DNA from: CALBPI01 sp963922335 | GTDB taxonomy: Bacteria; Pseudomonadota; Gammaproteobacteria; Steroidobacterales; Woeseiaceae | DNA: 64,000 bases | Direction of reading: 5' to 3' | Assembly (NCBI GenBank): GCA_963922335.1 | Contig: CAWUIB010000005.1 | Span: 62,001 to 126,000, forward strand | Shown here: positions 8,018-16,762 of the stretch, piece after piece | Position numbering within the stretch: position 1 is the stretch's first letter | How the letters are laid out: every line of letters starts with the position of its first letter | The notes under the pieces: model-generated | Told to the model about the DNA's origin: nothing | What the model saw: only the letters and a program-made list of their open reading frames with translations | Databases searched by the model: none | Made by a program: the position numbers and the translations under genes

Positions 8018-8554
8018 ATGGTCATGCGAAACATTTTGTTGATTGGCTTGGTTGCTGGTTTGGCGGCCTGTGGCAGCAACCCGCCGCCGAGCACCACGAC
8101 GAGCAGCGGTGGGGATTTGTTGTCCTCCTCGAGCGGTTCGGATAGCGGTGCGTCTACTTCCGGAACAAGCGACTCGAGCATTCGCAGTGTTGGGCTGGAT
8201 GATGAGATGGCGGTGGAAGATACTGCCGACTCCTTGATCATTTATTTTGAGTACGACCGCAGCGAAGTCAGCGCGCAGTATGCCGATATCCTCGCCAGCC
8301 ACGGTCGGCGGTTAGCGCAGAATCCTGGCCAGCGGTTGCGCCTCGAAGGCCACGCCGATGAGCGCGGCACACGCGAGTACAATATTGGTTTGGGTGAGCG
8401 ACGTGCACAGGCAGTCCGCCGGGTGCTCCTGATTTCGGGCGCATCGGCAGGCCAGATTAGTACGGTGAGCTACGGTGAGGAGCGGCCCGCTTCGCTAGGC
8501 AGTACCGAATCGGATTACGAAAAGAATCGTCGTGTGGAACTCAGCTGGCGCTAG
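8018..8554 (+). CDS. pal: peptidoglycan-associated lipoprotein Pal
   Basis: 178 residues. The lipoprotein signal ends at the lipobox LAAC (MRNILLIGLVAGLAAC), followed by a Ser/Thr/Gly-rich linker. The C-terminal OmpA-like peptidoglycan-binding domain starts near residue 72 (IIYFEYDRSEVS) and contains RLRLEGHADERGTREYNIGLG, the diaminopimelate-binding motif. Pal anchors the outer membrane to peptidoglycan and is moved by TolA/TolB. Start 8018 is chosen over ATG 8024 because AGGGAG at 8003-8008 is nine bases away. It lies 35 bases after tolB. Confidence 0.96.
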   Translation: MVMRNILLIGLVAGLAACGSNPPPSTTTSSGGDLLSSSSGSDSGASTSGTSDSSIRSVGLDDEMAVEDTADSLIIYFEYDRSEVSAQYADILASHGRRLAQNPGQRLRLEGHADERGTREYNIGLGERRAQAVRRVLLISGASAGQISTVSYGEERPASLGSTESDYEKNRRVELSWR

Positions 8555-8591
8555 CGCGCAAGGCGGGTTGCCCATGCATTCAGAGGAAAGT

Positions 8592-9365
8592 ATGCAGACT
8601 TCAACGCAATGGATGAGAAACGGCAGCCTCGTGCTCTGTGCGCTTTGGCTGGGTGGCTGCGTAACGCCGGTTCCCCCTGAGGAAGATCCGGTATTGATCA
8701 AGCTCACGCAGATCGAGCGCCGCCTAGAGCGTGTCGAGCGCGTCGTGCAGAACGATAGCCTGGTGCAACTGGTCACCCGCGTCGATGCATTGGCGGCGGA
8801 TATCGACCAACTGCGCGGAAGTGCAGAGACTTCCGGTTACGAAATCGAGCAAATGGCTGAGCGACAGCGAGCGTTGTACGCTGATCTTGATGAGCGCATT
8901 CAGGCGGTTGAAACGCGAACGCGCGAAAACGTCATGCAGGGCGGGTCACTGCCTCCTGGGGAGCTACCACTGCCCAATGGATCGGATCGTGAGAACTATC
9001 AGGCGGCTTTCGAGCTGTTGAAGGAAGGGCGCTATGATCAGTCGGCGCGAGCTTTCGAGCAGTTCCTGGTGGCCTATCCGGAAAGCGAGCTCGCTGATAA
9101 CGCCCAATATTGGCTGGCCGAGAGCTTCTACGTATCGCAGCGATTCGATGAGGCGCTGCCCATATTCAGTGGCGTCATCGACAACTACCCTCAGTCGCGC
9201 AAAGTGCCTGATGCTTTACTCAAGGTCGGGTATTGCCACCACGAGCTGAAGCGCTGGGACGAGGCTGAAAACGCGCTTACTCGTGTCGTTGCTGATTATC
9301 CTGAAACCACGGCAGCCCGTCTGGCAAGCAAGCGCCTCGAGCGGGTGCGTTCAGAACGCGGGTAA
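8592..9365 (+). CDS. cpoB: cell division coordinator CpoB (YbgF), lipoprotein-like signal
   Basis: 257 residues from ATG 8592, preceded by AGAGGAAAG; upstream in-frame ATG 8574 has no such site. CpoB links peptidoglycan synthesis by PBP1B to Tol-driven constriction. An N-terminal coiled coil (about 35-110, IERRLERVERVVQNDSLV) drives trimerisation in the family. A linker and a C-terminal TPR domain follow (YQAAFELLKEGRYDQSARAF, NAQYWLAESFY, and DALLKVGYCHHELKRWDEA). The signal peptide ends with LGGC, a good lipobox, so the protein may be lipidated here, unlike the soluble E. coli protein. It completes the tol-pal operon. Confidence 0.92.
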   Translation: MQTSTQWMRNGSLVLCALWLGGCVTPVPPEEDPVLIKLTQIERRLERVERVVQNDSLVQLVTRVDALAADIDQLRGSAETSGYEIEQMAERQRALYADLDERIQAVETRTRENVMQGGSLPPGELPLPNGSDRENYQAAFELLKEGRYDQSARAFEQFLVAYPESELADNAQYWLAESFYVSQRFDEALPIFSGVIDNYPQSRKVPDALLKVGYCHHELKRWDEAENALTRVVADYPETTAARLASKRLERVRSERG

Positions 9366-9371
9366 TTTCTA

Positions 9372-10046
9372 GTGTCCGCGGTAGAGTCCACGGTAGCGCA
9401 GACTGCCGCGGGGTTACGCATCACGGAGATATTTCGCTCCCTGCAAGGTGAAGCGTTAAGTGCGGGCGCGCCCACGGTGTTTGTTCGCCTGACAGGATGC
9501 CCGCTGCGCTGCACCTATTGCGATACCGAGTATTCCTTTACAGGCGGCGAGCGCCGTTCGATGGATGAAATCCTGTCCACGGTGCAGGCGTTCGAGACTC
9601 GCCATGTTTGCGTCACAGGTGGCGAACCACTGGCGCAGCCGGGGTGCATCGAACTTCTAAAAGCACTGTGCGATCGCGGGCACGACGTGTCGCTCGAGAC
9701 TAGTGGTGCGCTGGATGTGTCCGCAGTGGATCCGCGGGTTTCAAAGGTCCTCGACCTCAAGACGCCGGCATCGAACGAGGCGCATCGCAACCGCTGGGCG
9801 AATCTGGACTTCATGAGTGGGCACGATCAGATCAAATTCGTCGTCTGCGACAGGCAGGACTTTGATTGGGCAGTTGCCTGTATCAATGACCGGCGATTAA
9901 CGGAGCTTTGCACGGTCTGGATGTCACCCAGTCACGAGGAATTGGCGCCAGGCGAGCTCGCCGATTGGATTCTCGACACCGGGCTGCCGATTCGGCTTCA
10001 GGTGCAGCTGCACAAATATCTTTGGGGCGACGTGCGTGGGAAGTGA
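9372..10046 (+). CDS. queE: 7-carboxy-7-deazaguanine synthase QueE (radical SAM)
   Basis: 224 residues with a GTG start. QueE converts 6-carboxytetrahydropterin to 7-carboxy-7-deazaguanine in the queuosine pathway. The substrate and cluster region reads EIFRSLQGEALSAGAPTVFVRL followed by the CPLRCTYC motif (CxxxCxxC), which holds the radical-SAM [4Fe-4S] cluster, then the VTGGEPL SAM-binding segment. It begins six bases after cpoB and overlaps queC by 11 bases, so translation is probably coupled. The placement after cpoB matches the known tol-cpoB-queE-queC order. No strong Shine-Dalgarno site is visible, so the precise start is less certain. Confidence 0.94.
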   Translation: MSAVESTVAQTAAGLRITEIFRSLQGEALSAGAPTVFVRLTGCPLRCTYCDTEYSFTGGERRSMDEILSTVQAFETRHVCVTGGEPLAQPGCIELLKALCDRGHDVSLETSGALDVSAVDPRVSKVLDLKTPASNEAHRNRWANLDFMSGHDQIKFVVCDRQDFDWAVACINDRRLTELCTVWMSPSHEELAPGELADWILDTGLPIRLQVQLHKYLWGDVRGK

Positions 10047-10725
10047 CGATACTCATAAACCCAAGGCGATCGTGCTTTTCTCCGGCGGGCTTGATTCCTC
10101 CACGTTGCTCGCAATTGCGGAAGCGGATGGATACGAGGTCTTTGCACTTAGTTTCGACTATGGTCAGCGACACGATGCTGAGCTGAATGCCGCTCGGCGC
10201 ATCGCCCTGGCAAATGGCGTGACCGAGCACCGGACGATGGGTATTGATCTCGGCGGAATCGGTGGCTCTGCGCTGACCGATGAGAATATCGATGTGCCCG
10301 AGTCGCCAACCGAGGGTATCCCCGTCACCTACGTACCTGCGCGCAACACGGTATTTCTTTCTCTGGCGATGGGTTGGTCGGAAGTGATCGGGGCGAGGCG
10401 TCTGTATATCGGCGTCAATGCGGTCGATTATTCCGGGTATCCAGACTGTCGCCCCGCATTTATCGAGGCGTTCCAGCGGCTGGCCGCCGTGGCGACGAAA
10501 GATGGCGTCGAGGGGAGCCCGGTGGAAATCCACGCGCCCTTGATCGAGATGTCGAAGGCCGAGATCGTAACCCGCGGTACAGAGCTCGGGGTGGATTACT
10601 CGCAAACCGTGTCCTGTTACCAGGCAACCGATGATGGTCGTGCATGCGGCCGCTGCGATGCCTGTCGTTTACGAGCAGAAGGTTTTCGCGCTGCGGGTCT
10701 TGCGGATCCGACGCGTTATGCTTGA
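10036..10725 (+). CDS. queC: 7-cyano-7-deazaguanine synthase QueC
   Basis: 229 residues from GTG 10036, inside the end of queE. QueC uses ATP and ammonia to turn 7-carboxy-7-deazaguanine into preQ0. The PP-loop ATPase motif is VLFSGGLDSSTLL near residues 12-24. A zinc site near the C-terminus is formed by Cys residues in SCYQATDDGRACGRCDACR. The YVPARNTVFLSLA motif is also typical. Together with queE it supplies preQ0 for tRNA queuosine. The remaining queuosine genes are not in the window. Confidence 0.96.
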   Translation: MGSDDTHKPKAIVLFSGGLDSSTLLAIAEADGYEVFALSFDYGQRHDAELNAARRIALANGVTEHRTMGIDLGGIGGSALTDENIDVPESPTEGIPVTYVPARNTVFLSLAMGWSEVIGARRLYIGVNAVDYSGYPDCRPAFIEAFQRLAAVATKDGVEGSPVEIHAPLIEMSKAEIVTRGTELGVDYSQTVSCYQATDDGRACGRCDACRLRAEGFRAAGLADPTRYA

Positions 10726-10776
10726 ACAGCGCGTCCAGAGGTGCGCTGAACGCCTGTCCAAGCAATTGACACGGGG

Positions 10777-11637
10777 CTACTGATCCAGGTTGGCCGTCAG
10801 TACGCACTCATTGGCATCACATCGAAACAGATATGAGTAGGTAGCACCGCGCGGCACGTTGAGTTGCTGATGGATCCTATAGCCGCCGATCAGAATGGCC
10901 CAGTCAGCAAGGGCACGGGCCGTTTCTGCGTTGCGTGTGATTGCGACGAAACCGTCGAACGCGTCGCTGTCGTGCGGCAGTTCTGTGCCGTCGGGCAGTC
11001 GAGCCGACCCCGGTACCACCGAGATCTCCAAGTCCGAAATCTGGTTGACGATGACCTCCGCGGAGACCAACACGCTGGAGCCATCATTAAAGTGGATTCG
11101 GAATTTCGGGTTCACATTGCTACGAAGTAACTGCCCAAGATTCGACGCGAGTTCAACGCTCGAGTTGACCAGCCGCTGCCACACCCCTGAGAGTTCAAGC
11201 GAACGAAAGAGCGCTTCGTTTACATTGCCATCCAGTGCACCGCGCGCACCGAGGAAGGTCTGGACATCGGCGATATCGACCGTGGTTTGTTCGAGCCTTT
11301 CCGGAAGTGATTCGAGAAAGTGAACGGCATCGCGTGTGCGGGTGAGTGTTGCACGGGCCGCAGACGAGGGTGTCTTTGGAAGGGCGAATCGAGTCCAGGC
11401 TCTGAATTCGTAGTCGAAGTAAACAGTGACATCGAAGCTGCGCAATTGCCCGTCAGCCTCGTCGATGATGTTCACGGTATGCGCACCGAATCGATCACCG
11501 GGGATGCCTGCAGCGAAGGCTGCGGCAGTGCGCTCGCAGCCTGTACATACGCCCCATAGGTCAGCGGCTTTGGCGCTGTTTGTGGTAGCGCCGAGCGCGA
11601 GCGCAAGCACGATTGTCAGTTTCTTGAAGTTGTTCAT
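10777..11637 (-). CDS. secreted protein of unknown function
   Basis: 286 residues. I do not recognise a family. A clear signal peptide (MNNFKKLTIVLALALGATTNSAKAAD) is followed at once by WGVCTGC, a CxxC pair close to the mature N-terminus, and the protein ends with a second pair of Cys (FRCDANECVL), so two disulfides or a metal site are possible. The body is mixed alpha/beta, with a strand-rich central region (FRIHFNDGSSVLVSAEV). The start is set at ATG 11637 because GGAGGG sits five bases upstream; the GTG at 11643 overlaps that site. The gene is on the strand opposite its neighbours and alone in its transcription unit. Confidence 0.75.
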   Translation of the reverse strand: MNNFKKLTIVLALALGATTNSAKAADLWGVCTGCERTAAAFAAGIPGDRFGAHTVNIIDEADGQLRSFDVTVYFDYEFRAWTRFALPKTPSSAARATLTRTRDAVHFLESLPERLEQTTVDIADVQTFLGARGALDGNVNEALFRSLELSGVWQRLVNSSVELASNLGQLLRSNVNPKFRIHFNDGSSVLVSAEVIVNQISDLEISVVPGSARLPDGTELPHDSDAFDGFVAITRNAETARALADWAILIGGYRIHQQLNVPRGATYSYLFRCDANECVLTANLDQ

Positions 11638-11813
11638 TGGCACCCTCCGTGGTGACCGGTTGCGACAAATGCACGACGTGTTAAGTTCACGAGGTGACGG
11701 CCCTATTGGGCCTCGTAGAGGGAGTCCATTGGTGGCGCATATATCGGGCGATCGAGGCAGAATCTCGTTCGCAGACAGGCAAAGGGTGCCTGAAAAAAGC
11801 GGGATGAACGGGC

Positions 11814-11841
11814 TTGAGATTCGCCGCGCTTTCGGTACACT
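11814..11841 (+). promoter_or_regulatory. probable sigma-70 promoter of tRNA-Lys
   Basis: TTGAGA (11814-11819), a 16-base spacer, and TACACT (11836-11841), about 59 bases ahead of tRNA-Lys. No other promoter is obvious before thrA, so the same transcript might continue into thrABC. Confidence 0.55.
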
Positions 11842-11899
11842 ACACGGCTTTCCACAGGCCGGCCGGCCTGAAAGCGGAAGTGCTGCAGATTCTCACTGC

Positions 11900-11975
11900 G
11901 GGCCGTTAGCTCAGATGGTAGAGCAGTTGGCTTTTAACCAATTGGTCATAGGTTCGATCCCTATACGGCCCACCA
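11900..11975 (+). tRNA. tRNA-Lys (anticodon TTT)
   Basis: 76 bases with encoded CCA. Acceptor GGGCCGT pairs with ACGGCCC. D-arm is TAGCTCAGATGGTAGAGCA, the anticodon loop is CTTTTAA between GTTGG and CCAAT giving UUU, and the T-arm contains GGTTCGATCC. It lies after queC in the same relative place as in Pseudomonas, although a minus-strand gene intervenes. Confidence 0.97.
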
Positions 11976-12033
11976 CTTCCTTTTTTGATGCTTGCTTCCC
12001 GTCGACAGTTCGCTTTGGCGTCAAGGTCATAAC

Positions 12034-14511
12034 GTGAGTACGCCTGAGACGCAGTGGCGCACGCACAAATTTGGCGGCAGTTCGCTTGCCGACTACGAAT
12101 GTTTCCAACGCGTTGCTGCGCTGGTGGATCAGCAGGCCGCGCTTGCACCAAGTTGCGTTGTTGTCAGCGCGATGGGTGGCATGACCGACGTGCTGTTGCA
12201 GCTGATAGATCGTGCGGAGTCAGGCGTAGCGCACGGGGATCTGCTCGATTTACTGGAGCGACGGTATCTGGAGACCTGCGCATGCCTTCTCGATCCGCAG
12301 CAGCGCGGAACGATCATCGATCTGTGGCAAAGCGATCGTCGGAGCATCGAGGACTTGTTGAGTGCGATCGGATTACTGGGTTCAGCACCACAACGAACGC
12401 GTGATGTGGTCGCTGGTTTCGGGGAGCTGTGGTCAGCTCGGTTGCTCTCAGCTGTGCTCGAAAGCGACGGGTTATCGGTGCAATTCATCGACGCCCGGGA
12501 AGTCATTACCGTGCGTCAAACCAGGCTGGGTCCATCGGTGTTATGGGCTCGCTCCCGGGCGAATCTCGAATCGTGTTTACAGGCTGCCTCCTCGCATGTG
12601 TTGGTGGTGACTGGGTTCATTGCGAGTGATGAGTCAGGTTTGCAGACGACACTCGGTCGCAACGGCAGCGATCACTCAGCAGCGATCATGGCAGCGTTGC
12701 TTAAGGCGGAGTCCATCACGATCTGGACCGACGTGCCCGGAGTGATGAGCGGGGATCCGCGCAAAGTGCCGGACGCGCAGGTGATTTCGCAGATGTCCTA
12801 CAGTGAGGCCATGGAGCTTGCCTACTTTGGCGCCAAGGTCATCCACCCCCAAACCATGGGGCCTGCGGTAGAGCAGGCCATTCCGATCTATATTCGAAGT
12901 ACGTTTGAACCCGAATCCGGTGGTACGGCGGTCACGAGCACGTCAGGCCAGAAAGACCCGATCAAAGGGATTACTTCGATTGGCGGTATGGCGGTCGTCA
13001 ATGTCGAGGGTTCGGGCATGATCGGTGTGCCGGGCACCGCGCACCGTATTTTTGAGGCACTTCGTGCAGCCGAGATCTCGGTGGCATTGATCAGTCAGGC
13101 ATCCTCCGAGCACTCCATTTGTTTCGTCGTGCCGGATGAGCTGGCGGTCCGTGCTCAAGCGGTTATCAAGGCGACGTTTGCCCCGGAGATCGCGGAAGGG
13201 CAAATCCAAACCGTAGCAATCACCCACGATTGCAGTGTGGTTGCAGTTGTCGGTGACAGTATGTCGGGGACCCCTGGCGTCGCTGGTAGATTCCTGAGCG
13301 CGATGGGCAACGCTGGCATCAACGTCATCGCAATCGCGCAGGGCTCGTCCGAGCGAAATATTTCGGTGGTTGTCCCTGGGGCGGACGCGACGCGTGCGGT
13401 GCGTGCCGTGCATTCGGGATTCTATCTGTCGGCCAAGACGCTATCGATCGGTGTGATCGGCGTTGGTACCGTAGGGCGCGCGTTGTTGGAACAGCTGCGC
13501 GAGCAGGGCGGTGCGCTCCGCGAGCGGTTCAATCTCGATTTGCGTATACGCGCGTTGGCAAGAAGCCAACGGATGTTGCTTGGTGATGGTCGACTCGATT
13601 TGGAAGGCTGGCAAGAAGCCATGCAAAGCGAGGGCGTGCCCACCGATCTTGGTGCATTGACCGAACACGTCGCCCCTGATCATCTGCCGCACGCTGTCAT
13701 TGTTGATTGCACTGCGGATGAGTCGGTAGTCGATCACTACGCGGACTGGGCACAACGCGGAATCCATATTGTCACGCCCAACAAACGCGCATTCAGTGGC
13801 AACGCATCACGTCTTGGTGCGTTACGTGAGCGCGCGTCTGCATCCGGTGCGCACTTGCTATACGAGACCACAGTCGGTGCAGCCTTGCCCGTGTTGGGCA
13901 CTTTGAAGGATCTGCGCGATACCGGTGATCGCGTGCATGAGGTACAGGGCATTTTTTCGGGCACGCTCGCCTATCTGTTCAATCAATTTGACGGGTCGGT
14001 GCCATTCTCGGAAATCGTGCGTCAGGCGCGGAATGCAGGCTTCACGGAGCCTGATCCGCGAGATGATTTATCCGGTATGGATGTTGCGCGGAAGATGGTT
14101 ATCGTTGCGCGCGAGTTGGGATATGAACTGGAATTGAGCGAGGTTGCGGTGGAGTCGCTGGTCCCGGCGGGAATGGAGACGTTGAGTGTCGATGAGTTTC
14201 TCGATGCATTGTCCTGTGCCGACGAGGCGATGAACCAACGTGTTCTGTCCGCGATTTCGGAGCAATCCTGTTTGAGGTATATCGCAACGCTGGACGAGCA
14301 CGGGGGCATTAGCGTGGCACTCCGAACCGTGCCTGTGAGCGATACATTTGCGAGGTTGGCGCTGACCGACAACATGATCCGGATACGCAGCAATCGGTAC
14401 GCCAGTAATCCATTGGTGATTCAAGGGCCGGGCGCTGGGCCTGAAGTGACTGCGGCCGGAATTTTTGCGGACCTACTGCGGCTGACAGACCGACTTCGAG
14501 GGCCAGCATAA
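12034..14511 (+). CDS. thrA: bifunctional aspartokinase / homoserine dehydrogenase I
   Basis: 825 residues from GTG 12034, with AAGG seven bases upstream; an upstream in-frame ATG at 11992 has no such site. Catalyses the first and third steps from aspartate to threonine. The aspartokinase domain (about 1-290) opens with HKFGGSSLADYE and contains GRNGSDHSAAI. Two ACT regulatory segments (about 320-460) include VEGSGMIGVPGTAHRIF and ALISQASSEHSI. The homoserine dehydrogenase domain (about 475-825) starts with GVIGVGTVGRALL and has TPNKRAFS and GTLAYLFN. Threonine feedback is usual for this architecture. It lies 58 bases after tRNA-Lys, with no thr leader peptide or attenuator seen. It overlaps thrB by one base. 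Confidence 0.95.
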   Translation: MSTPETQWRTHKFGGSSLADYECFQRVAALVDQQAALAPSCVVVSAMGGMTDVLLQLIDRAESGVAHGDLLDLLERRYLETCACLLDPQQRGTIIDLWQSDRRSIEDLLSAIGLLGSAPQRTRDVVAGFGELWSARLLSAVLESDGLSVQFIDAREVITVRQTRLGPSVLWARSRANLESCLQAASSHVLVVTGFIASDESGLQTTLGRNGSDHSAAIMAALLKAESITIWTDVPGVMSGDPRKVPDAQVISQMSYSEAMELAYFGAKVIHPQTMGPAVEQAIPIYIRSTFEPESGGTAVTSTSGQKDPIKGITSIGGMAVVNVEGSGMIGVPGTAHRIFEALRAAEISVALISQASSEHSICFVVPDELAVRAQAVIKATFAPEIAEGQIQTVAITHDCSVVAVVGDSMSGTPGVAGRFLSAMGNAGINVIAIAQGSSERNISVVVPGADATRAVRAVHSGFYLSAKTLSIGVIGVGTVGRALLEQLREQGGALRERFNLDLRIRALARSQRMLLGDGRLDLEGWQEAMQSEGVPTDLGALTEHVAPDHLPHAVIVDCTADESVVDHYADWAQRGIHIVTPNKRAFSGNASRLGALRERASASGAHLLYETTVGAALPVLGTLKDLRDTGDRVHEVQGIFSGTLAYLFNQFDGSVPFSEIVRQARNAGFTEPDPRDDLSGMDVARKMVIVARELGYELELSEVAVESLVPAGMETLSVDEFLDALSCADEAMNQRVLSAISEQSCLRYIATLDEHGGISVALRTVPVSDTFARLALTDNMIRIRSNRYASNPLVIQGPGAGPEVTAAGIFADLLRLTDRLRGPA

Positions 14512-15458
14512 TGCGTCGGGCTGAAGCTTTTGCCCCAGCCTCGATCGGTAACGTCGGTGTGGGGTTCGATGTCCTGGGGCTCGCAATCGAAGGCGCAGGC
14601 GATACCGTGATCTGCGAGAGATCGGACACGCCTGGAATTCGGATTGTCGACGTTACCGGCGACGATACGGCAGGTGATGTATCCAGGATTCCGCTTCAAG
14701 CAGACAGCAATACCGCGGCGATTGCCGCTGATGCACTCTGGCGCGAGTGCGGCGGCAGTGGAGGACTGACGCTGTCATTGAATAAGGGCACTCCATTGGC
14801 ATCTGGCATGGGCAGTTCTGCAGCATCGGCCGTGGCAGCGGTGGTTGCGGCCAATGCGCTTCTCGAGGATGCGCTGCCTTTCCCTGATTTGTTGCCGTTT
14901 GCAATGCGTGGAGAGGCGTTCGCCAGTGGTGCTGAACATGCCGACAACGTCGCGCCCTCGCTGTTCGGCGGGTTGGTTCTGTGTCCACCCACAGGGTTGC
15001 CCAGTTGCTACTCGCTGCCTGTGCCCGACGGATTGTCATCGGTCCTGGTTCACCCGCGACTGCACGTGGAAACCGCTGCGGCACGCCAGGCGCTATCCGA
15101 AGACGTTCGTTTGCAGGATGCGGTAGCCCAATCAGGGCGACTGGCGACAGTTATCCGAGCTGCCTACGAGAACGACGCTCCGGTTTTTGCCGCCAACATT
15201 GTTGACGTTTTGGTCGAGCCGCAGCGCAAAAATCTGGTCGCTGGGTTTGATGAAGTGAAGGCAGCCGCTGAGCAAGCCGGTGCTTTGGCGTGCTCGCTCT
15301 CAGGTAGTGGTCCAAGTCTGTTCGCGATTTGCGAGCAATCCGCCGCGTCGGCAGTTGCTGATGCCATGGTGGACGCTTTTGGCGCAATTCTGGTCTCTGC
15401 GAACTCTTGGTGCTCGCCATTAAACGCGCCAGGCGCCGAAGTACGTTCGACATCGTGA
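14511..15458 (+). CDS. thrB: homoserine kinase
   Basis: 315 residues, family length. Phosphorylates homoserine to O-phosphohomoserine. It is a GHMP kinase: the N-terminal substrate motif is FAPASIGNVGVGFDVLG, the ATP-binding glycine-rich motif is PLASGMGSSAASAVAAVVA near residue 95, and the C-terminal motif is CSLSGSGPSLFAI. The ATG overlaps the thrA stop (TAATG), and the stop overlaps the thrC start (GTGA), so thrABC is one coupled operon. Confidence 0.96.
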   Translation: MRRAEAFAPASIGNVGVGFDVLGLAIEGAGDTVICERSDTPGIRIVDVTGDDTAGDVSRIPLQADSNTAAIAADALWRECGGSGGLTLSLNKGTPLASGMGSSAASAVAAVVAANALLEDALPFPDLLPFAMRGEAFASGAEHADNVAPSLFGGLVLCPPTGLPSCYSLPVPDGLSSVLVHPRLHVETAAARQALSEDVRLQDAVAQSGRLATVIRAAYENDAPVFAANIVDVLVEPQRKNLVAGFDEVKAAAEQAGALACSLSGSGPSLFAICEQSAASAVADAMVDAFGAILVSANSWCSPLNAPGAEVRSTS

Positions 15459-16762
15459 AGTTCTACAGCACGAGAGATCGGGAACAGGAGCGCGTCGATC
15501 TGGACGATGCGTTGGCGATGGGTCTGGCACGCGACGGTGGTTTGTTCGTCCCGGAGTCGTTGCCGCAGCATGACTACCGGTCATGGACCGCACAGTCTCC
15601 GGCGGAGGTTGCGACGACTTACCTGGCGCCGTTTTTTGCTGAGTCTGCGTTGCGTGGTGCGCTGCCTGACATCGCCGCGGAGACGTTCAGTTTTCCGTTG
15701 CCTGTAGTGCCAGTCTCGGTGGGTGAAGGTAGCGCATCTGTGCTTGAGCTATTCCATGGACCAACGGCAGCGTTCAAGGATGTCGGTGCGAGATTTCTGG
15801 CCGCCTGTTTGACCCGGCTGAAGCCGAACGATCAGGACATCACGATTCTGGTTGCGACCTCTGGCGATACGGGGGGTGCTGTCGCGTCGGCCTTCCACGG
15901 CAGGCCGGGAGTTCGAGTCGTCGTTCTGTTTCCTTTGGGTCGCGTCTCACAAAGGCAGCAACAGCAGCTCACCTGCTGGGGAGACAATGTCACAGCGATC
16001 GCAGTGCGCGGCAGTTTCGACGATTGTCAGCGAATGGTGAAAGCAGCATTCGTCGAGCCAAGACTCGCAGAGCAATATCACTTCAGTTCGGCGAACAGTA
16101 TCAATATTGGTCGACTACTTCCGCAGAGTGCGTACTACGCATACACATCGCTCCACCATCATCGCAACACCGGTAGACCGCTGTCCTTTGTCATACCGAC
16201 CGGAAATCTGGGCAATGGTTTGGCTGCAGTGCTAGCGCGCGCCTGCGGTATGCCCATTGGCGACATCCGATTTGCGACAAACGCCAATCGAACGCTACCG
16301 GATTTCTTTGCAAGCGGCGAGTACGAACCACGGGACAGTATCGCGACACTTGCCTCCGCAATGGATGTCGGTGCGCCTAGCAATCTGGAGCGCCTCAGAA
16401 CGGTATTTGGTGAACGTGATGCACTAACCGGCAATGGTCTTGATGTGTTGTCGGTCGACGATGAATCGATCGCTGAGAGGATTCGAGCGGATGCTTTGAG
16501 ATTGCCGTTTGTCTGGTGCCCGCATTCCGCTACTGCGATGGCGGCGTGGCTGGATCTCGACACTGGGCGCCGTGACAACTCAGATTGGTGTCTGGTCGCA
16601 ACGGCGCATCCTGCGAAGTTTGAGACGATCGTCGAACCATTGGTCGGGCACACTGTTGAGATGCCACCGGCGCTGGCAGACCTGATGGATCGACCGTCGT
16701 CGTTTGTGACCATCGACGCGAATCTGGCGAGCCTGGCGGCGACGCTCGCGGGGGAAACATGA
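15455..16762 (+). CDS. thrC: threonine synthase
   Basis: 435 residues from GTG 15455 (product begins MKFYSTRD); the longer frame beginning at 15407 would lie within thrB. PLP-dependent enzyme converting O-phosphohomoserine to threonine. The PLP lysine lies in FHGPTAAFKDVGARF near residue 110; LVATSGDTGGAVASAF is the phosphate-binding region, and SANSINIGRLLPQ and IPTGNLGNGLA are typical of the long bacterial type. It overlaps both thrB and the following NERD-domain gene by four bases. Confidence 0.95.
   Translation: MKFYSTRDREQERVDLDDALAMGLARDGGLFVPESLPQHDYRSWTAQSPAEVATTYLAPFFAESALRGALPDIAAETFSFPLPVVPVSVGEGSASVLELFHGPTAAFKDVGARFLAACLTRLKPNDQDITILVATSGDTGGAVASAFHGRPGVRVVVLFPLGRVSQRQQQQLTCWGDNVTAIAVRGSFDDCQRMVKAAFVEPRLAEQYHFSSANSINIGRLLPQSAYYAYTSLHHHRNTGRPLSFVIPTGNLGNGLAAVLARACGMPIGDIRFATNANRTLPDFFASGEYEPRDSIATLASAMDVGAPSNLERLRTVFGERDALTGNGLDVLSVDDESIAERIRADALRLPFVWCPHSATAMAAWLDLDTGRRDNSDWCLVATAHPAKFETIVEPLVGHTVEMPPALADLMDRPSSFVTIDANLASLAATLAGET

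Noticed and set aside
11977..11985. T-run after tRNA-Lys as a terminator
   Set aside because: No hairpin precedes it apart from the tRNA acceptor itself, so I did not call a terminator.
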